Assembly: GCA_045644325.1 (NCBI GenBank) | Contig: JAZRGT010000049.1 | Coordinates: 1-21,068 of the forward strand | Length of the DNA stretch: 21,068 nucleotides | DNA from: CAG-390 sp045644325 | GTDB lineage: Bacteria; Bacillota; Clostridia; Oscillospirales; CAG-272 | Direction of reading: 5' to 3' | Part shown: piece after piece, positions 7,910 through 14,851 of the stretch | Layout: every line of letters begins with the position of its first letter | How positions within the stretch are numbered: the first letter of the stretch is position 1 | Translations under genes and position numbers: made by a program | Notes under the pieces: model-generated | The model's database searches: none | The model's input: the letters and a program-made list of their open reading frames with translations, nothing else | Told to the model about the DNA's origin: nothing

Positions 7910-8223
7910 CAAATCAGATCTTTCCATTCGCGTCTGTTATAAAGAACGCGAACCACAGATACTGTCTTATTCTTTTCATCAATGAGATAAAAAATCAAAT
8001 AATTCGCCGCGGCGATCTTTCTCATACCCATTGAGCGGTACGGTTCCTCGGCTATCACGGCAAATCTTTGAGGAAAATCGGAAAGCAAACTTATCTGTGT
8101 TTTGATCTCATTGTAAATACGTCGCGCGGATTCCGGCTGAAAGAGTATTTCTTTAATATAACTCACAGCCTCATAGATATCACGCTCTGCCAACTTACCG
8201 ATTTGTACAGAATATTCAGTCAA
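7909..8223 (-). CDS. RelE/ParE-family toxin (type II toxin-antitoxin)
   Basis: This small basic protein of the RelE/ParE fold begins EYSVQIGKLAERDIYEAVSYI and ends in YLIFYLIDEKNKTVSVVRVL followed by YNRREW. Both ends match the plasmid-stabilisation (ParE/RelE) family, and the C-terminal NYLIFY and VRVLYNRREW patterns are characteristic. Members either cleave mRNA at the ribosome or block gyrase; which applies here cannot be told. I chose the TTG at 8221-8223 (104 residues) because AAGGAAG lies 7 nt upstream and the protein then starts exactly at the conserved fold. An in-frame ATG at 8257-8259 would add 12 residues inside the antitoxin gene. The 8-nt overlap with the antitoxin implies coupled translation. 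A terminator follows immediately. Confidence 0.87.
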   Translation of the reverse strand: MTEYSVQIGKLAERDIYEAVSYIKEILFQPESARRIYNEIKTQISLLSDFPQRFAVIAEEPYRSMGMRKIAAANYLIFYLIDEKNKTVSVVRVLYNRREWKDLI

Positions 8224-8482
8224 GGTCAAGCTTCCTTTCAATGTCAGCAAAAACCTCATCTGCCTTTTTCACTCTTCCTGCTTTTATATCCTCAAGGCCG
8301 GCATCAAGGCGGCTGTGGAGTTCCGCAAGACCGCAGAGACGCTCATACTCCGCATTTGAAAGAACGACAAGATCGCCCGTGCCGTTTTTCGTTATAAATA
8401 CGGGTTCGTTATACGTGTTGCAAAACTCGGAAATCTCGTTATAACGATTTCTCAGATCAGAACTCGGTCTAATGGTAGCCAT
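8216..8482 (-). CDS. Phd/YefM-family antitoxin
   Basis: This 88-residue protein reads MATIRPSSDLRNRYNEISEF and later PVFITKNGTGDLVVLSNAEY, the standard Phd/YefM N-terminal DNA-binding and dimer domain. The C-terminal third (about 60-88) is charged and helical, as expected for the toxin-wrapping tail. It should neutralise the RelE/ParE toxin encoded just downstream and repress the shared promoter. The start is at 8480-8482, where GGAGG sits 6 nt upstream; a longer in-frame reading to 8521 would run across the promoter's -10 region and is rejected. The unit is isolated by its own promoter and terminator, which is common for mobile toxin-antitoxin cassettes. Confidence 0.9.
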   Translation of the reverse strand: MATIRPSSDLRNRYNEISEFCNTYNEPVFITKNGTGDLVVLSNAEYERLCGLAELHSRLDAGLEDIKAGRVKKADEVFADIERKLDLD

Positions 8483-8511
8483 ACGCTCACCTCCAATATT
8501 ATTATACTCAT

Positions 8512-8540
8512 ATTTTATCATAATTTTGATATATTGTCAA
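8512..8540 (-). promoter_or_regulatory. Promoter of the toxin-antitoxin operon
   Basis: On the minus strand TTGACA (8535-8540) and TAAAAT (8512-8517) are spaced by 17 bp. The spacer holds an imperfect inverted repeat (ATCA...TGAT, 8517-8530) that could be the autoregulatory operator of the antitoxin, which is inferred only. Confidence 0.8.
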
Positions 8541-8554
8541 GTGCTTTTTAAAAA

Positions 8555-8580
8555 ACGCGCCCCGCCGAGGCGGGGCGTGT
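8555..8580 (-). terminator. Terminator of thiT
   Basis: A GC-rich 11-bp stem (one G-T pair) around a CGAG loop is followed on the minus strand by TTTTT. It lies 6 bp past the thiT stop codon. Confidence 0.88.
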
Positions 8581-8586
8581 GATATT

Positions 8587-9192
8587 TTATTTACGTCCCA
8601 TAGGCTTCAGAGTCTTGGGGTCGACTGCGGCGCAGAGGAGGAAGAGGACCACTGCGGCGATCGCGGCATTGCCGAGCATATAGCTGCCGTTATAGACGAG
8701 CGAGTATATCCACACGTTCATTCCCTCGGGCGCGTAGCTATCCCAGAGAACAACGCCGGAGAGGAAGGAGCAGACGAAGCGCAGAGCGGATGCGCCTATC
8801 GCACCGACTATGTAACCGACGAGACGTGCGGAGGGCTTGCCGGACTTATCGAAGGGTGCGGCAAAAACGGACGCGAGTCCGAGTGCGGTAAATGCAAGGA
8901 CATAGTCGAGGAGCACGCAAAGCACGATCGACAGGAAGGTATTTGCGGGCGGTACGTAGAATCCGAGGAGCATCTGCACGCAGGAGTAGACGAAGCCTGC
9001 GGAGAGTCCCCATTTCCAGCCTCTGCGGTAGGAAAGGTAGATTATCGGGATCGCGCCGAGGCTTATCGAGCCGCCGTATGCCCAAGGTGAGGGCAGAAAC
9101 TGACAGAGCAGTTCAAGTCCGACGGCGAGTGCCGCCATCATTGCCGTCTCGACGAGTGCGAGAACGTTTTGTCTTGTGTTTTTGGTTTTCAT
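8587..9192 (-). CDS. thiT: Thiamine ECF transporter substrate-binding subunit ThiT
   Basis: This 201-residue, six-segment hydrophobic protein carries ThiT (YuaJ) features: GWKWGLSAGFVYSCVQMLLG, then LDYVLAFTALGLA, and APEGMNVWIYSLVYNGSYML near the C-terminus. ThiT binds thiamine at the outside of the membrane and works with a shared energising module (EcfT and two ATPases), which is not in this window. The TPP riboswitch upstream independently supports thiamine as substrate. I start at the ATG at 9190-9192, preceded by AAAGGA (spacing 10 nt). A GTG at 9228 would add 12 charged residues that include the ribosome binding site. It is a single-gene unit ended by a strong terminator. Confidence 0.93.
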   Translation of the reverse strand: MKTKNTRQNVLALVETAMMAALAVGLELLCQFLPSPWAYGGSISLGAIPIIYLSYRRGWKWGLSAGFVYSCVQMLLGFYVPPANTFLSIVLCVLLDYVLAFTALGLASVFAAPFDKSGKPSARLVGYIVGAIGASALRFVCSFLSGVVLWDSYAPEGMNVWIYSLVYNGSYMLGNAAIAAVVLFLLCAAVDPKTLKPMGRK

Positions 9193-9283
9193 TTTGTCTT
9201 TTTCCTTTCGGAGATATTTATTAATCACCGATCTTCTCGGACTTTTTTCGAAAAAGTGATCAATTTTCCCGAAAAACGAAAGA

Positions 9284-9312
9284 GCCGCACATTCCTGCAG
9301 TGAATGTGCGGC
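9284..9312 (-). terminator. Riboswitch-controlled terminator hairpin
   Basis: In the transcript GCCGCACATTC, a 7-nt loop and GAATGTGCGGC form a perfect 11-bp stem, followed by TCTTTCGTTTTTC. It lies between the TPP aptamer and thiT. Its 5' arm can instead pair with GTGCGGC in the aptamer (9401-9407), giving an antiterminator. Confidence 0.82.
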
Positions 9313-9341
9313 ACCCCCGAAAAAATTCGGTAGATTTTAAA

Positions 9342-9420
9342 CTTCCTTCGCCGGTATTACCCGTATCAGGTTCAAAGGGTTTGACCAGATGGTCATCTCA
9401 GCCGCACGGCACCCCCGTAT
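9342..9420 (-). ncRNA. TPP riboswitch (THI element)
   Basis: The reverse strand contains the conserved aptamer core: GGGGGTGC, then CGGCTGAGATGACC, then AACCTGATACGGGTAATACC and GGCGAAGGAAG. These match the thi-box segments CTGAGA and the CCTGAT...GGNTAATACC...GCGNAGG region that bind the pyrimidine and pyrophosphate ends of TPP. When TPP is abundant the aptamer folds and the terminator at 9284-9312 is expected to form, so thiamine uptake is switched off. The exact ends of helix P1 are not certain. Confidence 0.95.
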
Positions 9421-9454
9421 GCTATATTCGGTTTTCTTGGTGAAGTTGGTTCTG

Positions 9455-9543
9455 TTCCGCCCGGTGGGCGGAAGTGATAATTTGCCCTTCGGGCAAAGTG
9501 ATAATTTCGCTGAAGCGAAAGTGTTAATTCGCAAAGGCGGAAG
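9455..9543 (-). repeat. Hairpin array, thiT-side arm of the four-helix-bundle element
   Basis: Read outward from the four-helix-bundle gene (minus strand), an imperfect hairpin (9528-9542) is followed by three good ones joined by AATTAACAC or ATTATCAC. The stems are TTTCGC/GCGAAA (9505-9520), TTTGCCC/GGGCAAA with a GAA loop (9481-9497), and TTCCGCCC/GGGCGGAA (9455-9473). The array touches the gene's stop codon at 9544. The linker preceding the last hairpin is ATTATCACTT. Confidence 0.85.
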
Positions 9544-9915
9544 TTATTTGTTTATCTGAGATTTTTTCCTTTTCTTTACCGTTATAATAGAGGAGATAAG
9601 CATTTTGCGGATAACTATACAATCGTTGCGCATAGATAAAAACTCTCTGTTATTAATACATTTAGCATTGAACAGCAATTCAAGCCAATATTCCGTTTCA
9701 TTGATCTCTTTTAAGGCTATTTCCATTTTGGATATGAAATCCTTATCTCCTTGAGCAAACTGTGCTTCTGCGATATTTGCGCCTACCGAAGTACCGGAAC
9801 GCAAAAGCTGATTGATCAAAGGAGTTTCAGCCCGTCTTTCACGCAAAACTCGACAGCAAGTTACAACTCTGTTTGCAAACGTCTTGGATTTATCCTTTAA
9901 TAATACCGAAGACAT
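9544..9915 (-). CDS. Four-helix-bundle protein (23S rRNA intervening-sequence protein / Avd-like family)
   Basis: This 123-residue protein belongs to the four-helix-bundle family first found in 23S rRNA intervening sequences, related to the Avd accessory protein of diversity-generating retroelements. The family core is clear: FANRVV (13-18), NQLLRSGTSVGANIAEAQFA (35-54) and DFISKMEIALKEINETEYW (59-77). The basic tail VKKRKKSQINK suggests nucleic-acid binding. The biochemical role of the stand-alone proteins is unknown. GAGGTG lies 5 nt before the ATG. No promoter was found upstream, so read-through from the pth-mfd-foldase operon is possible. The gene is AT-rich compared with its neighbours, and hairpin arrays flank it on both sides. 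Confidence 0.92.
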   Translation of the reverse strand: MSSVLLKDKSKTFANRVVTCCRVLRERRAETPLINQLLRSGTSVGANIAEAQFAQGDKDFISKMEIALKEINETEYWLELLFNAKCINNREFLSMRNDCIVIRKMLISSIITVKKRKKSQINK

Positions 9916-9946
9916 TCTGACACCTCGCTATTTCAAACATTTGCCG

Positions 9947-10050
9947 AGCGATACCCATCGCTCTCGCGAAGCGAGATTATCTCTCTTGCGAAGCAAGATT
10001 ATCGCTCTCGCGAAGCGAGATTATCACTTGATTTGCCAAAGGCAAATCAA
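9947..10050 (+). repeat. Hairpin array, foldase-side arm of the four-helix-bundle element
   Basis: Plus-strand order: AGCGAT-ACCC-ATCGCT (9947-9962), then three 22-bp repeats starting at 9963, 9985 and 10007. Each repeat is a 5-bp stem with GAA loop followed by ATTATC and three bases. The array ends with the 10-bp stem TTGATTTGCC-AAA-GGCAAATCAA (10028-10050). The stems are CTCGC/GCGAG, CTTGC/GCAAG and CTCGC/GCGAG. The last hairpin covers the stop codon of the foldase gene (10047-10049). Confidence 0.88.
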
Positions 10051-11231
10051 TAGTAATAATTCGCCTTAACGGTGCTTAATTTTATCTTTTTCAGCGCCTC
10101 TTCGTTGATCTTAACGTCAGCGGAATATTTTTCAAGGCTTTCTGCGATGTAGTTGAGGAAGAGGGGATCCTTGAGGTATTCTTCAAAGGTCTTATAAGTC
10201 TGCGTTTCGGAATCCCAGAAGGTGAAGAAGTCGGAGTTTATGCTCTTATCGTATGCGCCCTCGTCAAGCGGGAGCTTTTCTACGATATGGAGGTTGTTTT
10301 CGGTCTCGATGAGCTTGATCTCGCCGACCTTCATTTCCTGAAGGGCGTTGTAGATCTTTTCAAGTGCTGAGTCAGTACCCAATGCCGAATCGCGGCTCAT
10401 ATAGATTCCCGTGTAATTATCGTCGGTGGGATTTTCGTCATACTCGTTATTGACGCTCTGGAAGGACTCGCCGTTATGGATCTTGGTGAGTGCCGCAGCG
10501 GCACGGTCGCGCGCCTCCTGAGTCTCGGTCGAGGTCATATCGCGATATTTGGTGTATCCCTTTTCGTCGGTGGTGGGATTGCCATCCTTGTCAAGCTCGG
10601 GGCATTCGTTGATAAAGATGCATATCTGGCGCATACATACGTAATTTTCCTGATAATACTTTTCCTTATCTATCTTGGTTACGCCGAGAGTTCCTCCCGT
10701 GCCAAAGAGATGATTCTGGAGAAAATCGACCTTTTCGTCGATGAGGTAAAGCTCACGGAGAAGCTTCATATTGATGCCGTAGTTGCTGAGGAGCGCGTTG
10801 AACTCCGCCTTGGAGCCCGATGCGTATTCATCAAGAAGCTCTGCGATGTATTCGTCAATTTCAGCCTCGGTCTCCTTCGGAAGCTTGAGTCCGAGCTGAT
10901 CGAAGAGATAGAGCGAACAGAGGTAGGTCTCTGCGTTTTCGTAGATGAAGCCCGACATTACCTCGTCGTAGGTCTCGCCCGTTGCATCGTCGGACACGAT
11001 CGGCCAGAACTGATCGACGCTGTCAAGATCGTACTGCGAGCAGATCGCATCGCCGTAGTAATACTCAAACTGTGCCTTGTAGCGCGAGAGCCAGAATTGG
11101 ATCATATTTTCCGTGATCTCGGTGCCGCCAAGCTCCATAACGGGTTTGCCGTAGCTCGAACAGCCGACAAGCGAGAGCAAAAGCATCAGAAGCGCAAGAG
11201 CACATGCCGTAATTTTTTTAATTATTTTCAT
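10047..11231 (-). CDS. PrsA/SurA-like foldase lipoprotein (peptidyl-prolyl isomerase-like)
   Basis: The protein has 394 residues from the ATG at 11229-11231, preceded by AAAGGAT. A longer in-frame reading to 11270 would place extra charged residues before the signal sequence and is not favoured. A lipoprotein signal ends in SLVGC (C24). A helical SurA/trigger-factor-like N-terminal domain spans about 35-190. A degenerate parvulin (PpiC-like) domain lies at about 195-310, with VCMRQICIFI, AALTKIHNGESFQSVNNEYD and ALQEMKVGEIKLIETENNLH. It should help exported proteins fold outside the membrane, though isomerase activity is unproven. It follows mfd by 56 bp, part of the pth-mfd-foldase order common in clostridia. 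A hairpin array overlaps its stop codon. Confidence 0.85.
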   Translation of the reverse strand: MKIIKKITACALALLMLLLSLVGCSSYGKPVMELGGTEITENMIQFWLSRYKAQFEYYYGDAICSQYDLDSVDQFWPIVSDDATGETYDEVMSGFIYENAETYLCSLYLFDQLGLKLPKETEAEIDEYIAELLDEYASGSKAEFNALLSNYGINMKLLRELYLIDEKVDFLQNHLFGTGGTLGVTKIDKEKYYQENYVCMRQICIFINECPELDKDGNPTTDEKGYTKYRDMTSTETQEARDRAAAALTKIHNGESFQSVNNEYDENPTDDNYTGIYMSRDSALGTDSALEKIYNALQEMKVGEIKLIETENNLHIVEKLPLDEGAYDKSINSDFFTFWDSETQTYKTFEEYLKDPLFLNYIAESLEKYSADVKINEEALKKIKLSTVKANYYY

Positions 11232-11287
11232 TATAATACTATCCTTTATGGGTTTTCTAATATTATACACTATTTTTACGCTTTTGT

Positions 11288-14200
11288 CTATCCCTTATTT
11301 CCCGATAATTTGAGATATTTTTTAAATATTTCGCAAAGAATTGCAAGAGCATCGTCATTTTGGCGAAGCGAGAGTATAAGATAGGGCTCCTCCGCCATAC
11401 CTATGCGGAGCTTGACTCCCGGCATATCTGCAATCTCCTGCCACACGTCGAGGTCGAATTCCTTCGGACGGATGCGCACCTCTCTGCCCTCCTGCGTCAG
11501 CGAAATGATCTTGCACCGCTCGGCATACGAGCGGAGAAGCGAGACGTCGAGCAGGAAGAGCACGGGCTCGGGCGGCTCGCCGTAGCGGTCGGAAAGCTCC
11601 TCGTAGAGATCCTCCGTGTCGCTCTCCTTGCGGACGTGCGCAATTTTTTTATAAAGCGACATTCTCTGCGACGCGCTCTCAACGTAGCTTTCGGGAATAT
11701 AGGCGTTGATATTGAGGCTGACGGTCGTGTCGACCTTTTCCTCTACCTTCTCGCCCCTCTCCTCGAGGACGGCTTCGTTAAGAAGCTTGATATAGAGATC
11801 ATAGCCGATCGCATCGAGGTGGCCGTGCTGTTCCGCACCGAGGACGTTGCCCGCGCCGCGGATCTCAAGGTCGCGCAGTGCGATCTGGAAGCCCGCGCCG
11901 AATTCGGTATATTCACGGATGGCTTCAAGACGCTTTTCCGCGATCTCGGTCAGCGCACGTCCGCGAGGGAAGGTGAAGTACGCGTAAGCACGTCTCGGAG
12001 AACGTCCGACTCGTCCGCGGAGCTGATGGAGCTGTGAAAGTCCCATTCTGTGCGCGTTTTCAACGATGAGGGTATTCGCGTTCGGAACGTCAACACCGGT
12101 TTCGATGATAGTGGTCGAAACGAGGACGTCGATCTCGCCCGTTATCATATCGCGCCAGATATCCTCAAGCTGCTCCTTCTCCATCTTTCCGTGCGCCACG
12201 ACGATATTCGCCTCGGGAAACGTCTTGCGGAGGCGGTCGGCGGTATACGTGATCGTTTCAACGAAATTATAGAGATAGAACACCTGACCTCCGCGCGAAA
12301 GCTCGCGGCGGATGGCGTCGTTGATGATGAGATCGTCATGCTCAAGAACGTAGCTCTGAACAGGTTGACGGTCGCCCGGTGCTTCATCGAGAAGCGAGAT
12401 ATCGCGAATTCCCGACATTGCCATATTGAGAGTTCGCGGGATGGGAGTTGCGGAAAGTGAAAGAACGTCCACGTTGCCCGTTCTCTGCTTGATCTTTTCC
12501 TTCTGCGCAACACCGAAGCGCTGTTCCTCGTCGACGACTAAAAGTCCGAGATCCTTGAATTTTACGTTCTGCGAGAGCAGGCTGTGGGTGCCGATTATAA
12601 GGTCGATATCGCCCTTTTCGAGATCATCGATAATCTTTCTCTGCTCCTTCGGCTTGCGGAAGCGCGAGAGCATTTCGATATTGACGGGGAAGGCTCTCAT
12701 TCGGCTCTGCGCCGACTGATAGTGCTGAAGCGCGAGGATGGTGGTCGGAACGAGCAGAGCGACCTGCTTGCCCGAGAGAATTGCTTTATAGATTGCGCGG
12801 AATGCAACCTCGGTCTTACCGTATCCTACGTCACCGCAGAGCAGACGGTCCATCGGAACCGCCTTTTGCATATCCGCCTTGATATCCTCGGTGGCGTCGA
12901 GCTGTGCGTCGGTCTCGTCAAACTCGAAAGCCGCCTCGAAGTCGCGCTGAAAATCGTCGTCGGGATAAAAAGCAAAGCCGGGTCGACGCTGACGCTCGGC
13001 ATAGAGCTTGATCAGCTCCTTCGCGATATCGCGGAGAGTCGATTTTGCGCGCGCCTTGGTCTTGCCCCACTCGGTGCTGCCGAACTTGGAGAGGCGGAGC
13101 GTACCGTCATCCGAATGCGCGCCGATATATTTCGATACCTTATCAAGCTTTTCCACGGGCATAAAGAGCTTGTCGCTGCCCGCATACTGAATGGTGATAT
13201 AATCGCGAGTTACACCGTCGACGGTCATTGTGGTAAGTCCCATATACTGACCGATACCGTGAGCCTCGTGAACGACGTAGTCGCCCGTCGAGAGGTCGGC
13301 GTAGGAAAGAATCTGTTGAGCCGCGCCGTCCTTTTTCGATTTAGCCGCCCGCTTTTTCTTCTCAGCGCGGCTACCCTCGCTTATTGAAAGCGAAATGATC
13401 GCGCATCGCGGAGAGGGCAATTCAAAGGGTGCGGTAGGTGCTCCCGCGATGACGAAAGCCTCGCCTCGAGGAAGCTTTGAAAGCTCGGGAAGCTCGTTTT
13501 CTTCTATATAATAAGCCTTGATGCCCCACGCCTCGGTGAGCATTCCCGCGTAATTCTTTGCCTTGTGCTCGTCGCCCGCCATAAGGATCATACGGTAGCC
13601 GCCCTTCGAAAGTCCCTCAAGCTCCTCGCGCAGAAGCTCGTCGTTATCGGAGGTTGCAAGGGAATGCTTTGAGCGGAAGCCGAAAAGACCTCCGAGTGCC
13701 TTGCCCGAGAGGCCTTGGACGAGTGAATCGACCATCACCGTGGTGTGTGAGGCGGTGAAAGCATTCCACTTCTCAAGCGGCGCGGAGAATTCCGCGTATT
13801 TTGCCTCAAGACTGCCCGATTCCACGATCGCCTTGACCTGCTCCTCTGCGTGCCAGACCGCGCTCTTGAAGGCATCATCTGCGGATGCCGCCGAGCGCAT
13901 AATACAGAGAGACATCGGGGAAAAATAGTCGAGGAGGGTGGTTTTTTCGGGGTAGATCAACGATACGTATTTATCGAGGAATCTGACCTCCGTGCCCGAG
14001 CTGATTGCGAGCTCTATGGCACTTGCCTCGCTCTCAAGGCTCTCGGAAAGCCTTGCGTCCTTTGACTTCTTACGGAGATTTGCGATCGACTTTTTGATCG
14101 CGAGAAGCTTTTCCCCGTCCGCAACGATCTCTCGCGCGGGTGGGATAAGAATATTTTGTGCGTTTTCGGTAACGCGCTGTGTTGCGACGTCATAGTAGCC

Positions 14201-14851
14201 CATACGGTCGATCTCGTCGCCGAAAAATTCGATTCGGACAGCCTTCGTTTCGCCCGCATAGGAATAGCAGATATCCACGATACCGCCGCGCTGTGCGAAC
14301 TGTCCCGCACCCTCGGCAAGCGAGGAACGGATATAGCCCGCCGAAACGAGTCTGCGTGAAAGCTCCTCGGGTGCGATTTCGGAATCAAGCGATATTTTGA
14401 TCAGATTATCGGCAAGTATCCCCTGCGGCACGGTATACGAAAGCGCCGCCTCGGGAGTGGTGCAGACCGCGTCAAGCTCGCCGCGGCGAAGCGCGACAAG
14501 CAGAGAAAGCCTCGCTTGCTCAAACTCGCGCGAGGCGGAAATATTGTACATATTGAGGTCGCGGTTCGGATAATACGCACTCCGCAGAGAAAAAGCGGAT
14601 AGAGTATCCCTCATTCTTCGCGCCGTTTTTTCGTCGGGACAAAGAACGAGCAGGGGCCGTCCGCCCTTAATATCGTCGCAAAGAGCGGCGCAGAGCGCGT
14701 CTCCCGCGCCCTCGCAGAGTCCCGAAACCACCACGGGCTTCGGTCGCGCCCTTCTCTGCAGATCTACGGCATCGAGAAGCTGCTTATATTCGGCGTCGCT
14801 GCGGATCGCCGAAAGAACAAGCTCCGAGCTTTTATTTGACTTGATTTCCAT
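11288..14851 (-). CDS. mfd: Transcription-repair coupling factor Mfd
   Basis: This full-length protein of 1187 residues removes RNA polymerase stalled at DNA damage and recruits UvrA. In order it has a UvrB-like N-terminal module (about 20-330), a CarD-like RNA-polymerase interaction domain (about 515-580, with LSTGDYVVHEAHGIGQYMG) and the RecG-like helicase core. Within the core are Walker A GDVGYGKT (673-680), DEEQ (774-777), SATPIPRTL (800-808) and motif VI QLRGRVGR (943-950). A TRCF C-terminal domain (about 1040-1150) contains INAYIPESYVESASQRMSLY. The ATG directly follows the pth stop codon (TAAATG), with GGAG 5 nt upstream inside pth, so translation is coupled. Confidence 0.98.
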   Translation of the reverse strand: MEIKSNKSSELVLSAIRSDAEYKQLLDAVDLQRRARPKPVVVSGLCEGAGDALCAALCDDIKGGRPLLVLCPDEKTARRMRDTLSAFSLRSAYYPNRDLNMYNISASREFEQARLSLLVALRRGELDAVCTTPEAALSYTVPQGILADNLIKISLDSEIAPEELSRRLVSAGYIRSSLAEGAGQFAQRGGIVDICYSYAGETKAVRIEFFGDEIDRMGYYDVATQRVTENAQNILIPPAREIVADGEKLLAIKKSIANLRKKSKDARLSESLESEASAIELAISSGTEVRFLDKYVSLIYPEKTTLLDYFSPMSLCIMRSAASADDAFKSAVWHAEEQVKAIVESGSLEAKYAEFSAPLEKWNAFTASHTTVMVDSLVQGLSGKALGGLFGFRSKHSLATSDNDELLREELEGLSKGGYRMILMAGDEHKAKNYAGMLTEAWGIKAYYIEENELPELSKLPRGEAFVIAGAPTAPFELPSPRCAIISLSISEGSRAEKKKRAAKSKKDGAAQQILSYADLSTGDYVVHEAHGIGQYMGLTTMTVDGVTRDYITIQYAGSDKLFMPVEKLDKVSKYIGAHSDDGTLRLSKFGSTEWGKTKARAKSTLRDIAKELIKLYAERQRRPGFAFYPDDDFQRDFEAAFEFDETDAQLDATEDIKADMQKAVPMDRLLCGDVGYGKTEVAFRAIYKAILSGKQVALLVPTTILALQHYQSAQSRMRAFPVNIEMLSRFRKPKEQRKIIDDLEKGDIDLIIGTHSLLSQNVKFKDLGLLVVDEEQRFGVAQKEKIKQRTGNVDVLSLSATPIPRTLNMAMSGIRDISLLDEAPGDRQPVQSYVLEHDDLIINDAIRRELSRGGQVFYLYNFVETITYTADRLRKTFPEANIVVAHGKMEKEQLEDIWRDMITGEIDVLVSTTIIETGVDVPNANTLIVENAHRMGLSQLHQLRGRVGRSPRRAYAYFTFPRGRALTEIAEKRLEAIREYTEFGAGFQIALRDLEIRGAGNVLGAEQHGHLDAIGYDLYIKLLNEAVLEERGEKVEEKVDTTVSLNINAYIPESYVESASQRMSLYKKIAHVRKESDTEDLYEELSDRYGEPPEPVLFLLDVSLLRSYAERCKIISLTQEGREVRIRPKEFDLDVWQEIADMPGVKLRIGMAEEPYLILSLRQNDDALAILCEIFKKYLKLSGNKG

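Larger units (their letters stand above)
9229..9454 (-). other. 5' leader of thiT; no clear promoter found
   Basis: The region holds, in transcript order, about 35 nt without a recognisable promoter (9421-9454), the TPP riboswitch, a 28-nt linker, the terminator hairpin and about 80 nt up to the thiT start. The best -10-like hexamer, TATAGC near 9423-9428, lacks a -35. Confidence 0.5.
9455..10050 (-). mobile_element. Candidate element: four-helix-bundle gene flanked by mirror-image hairpin arrays
   Basis: About 600 bp made of one ORF and two hairpin arrays in inverted orientation. Outward from the gene both sides use the linker ATTATCAC and both end in ATTATCACTT plus the longest hairpin. 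AAGTGATAAT at 9472-9481 is the exact reverse complement of 10020-10029. No transposase, recombinase or target-site duplication was seen, so mobility is inferred from the symmetry and from the tight fit against a neighbouring gene's stop codon. It resembles in principle the intervening sequences of 23S rRNA that encode this protein family, but no rRNA is present here. Confidence 0.5.

Noticed and set aside
9337..9534. Small minus-strand ORF over the TPP riboswitch
   Set aside because: It overlays the aptamer and hairpin array, which explain the sequence better.
9963..10025. CRISPR-like array of three regular repeats
   Set aside because: The units are 22 bp in direct succession with no unique spacers between them, and there are no cas genes.
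9455..10050. 23S rRNA intervening sequence
   Set aside because: The protein family fits, but the flanks are a foldase gene and a thiT leader; no rRNA sequence is present.
10476..11384. Plus-strand ORF of 302 codons opposite the foldase gene
   Set aside because: Antisense to a clear lipoprotein gene, no recognisable domain; the signal is a shadow.
12584..13387. Long plus-strand ORF (267 codons) opposite mfd
   Set aside because: It lies entirely antisense to the helicase core of mfd, shows no family motif and is explained by GC-rich codon bias.
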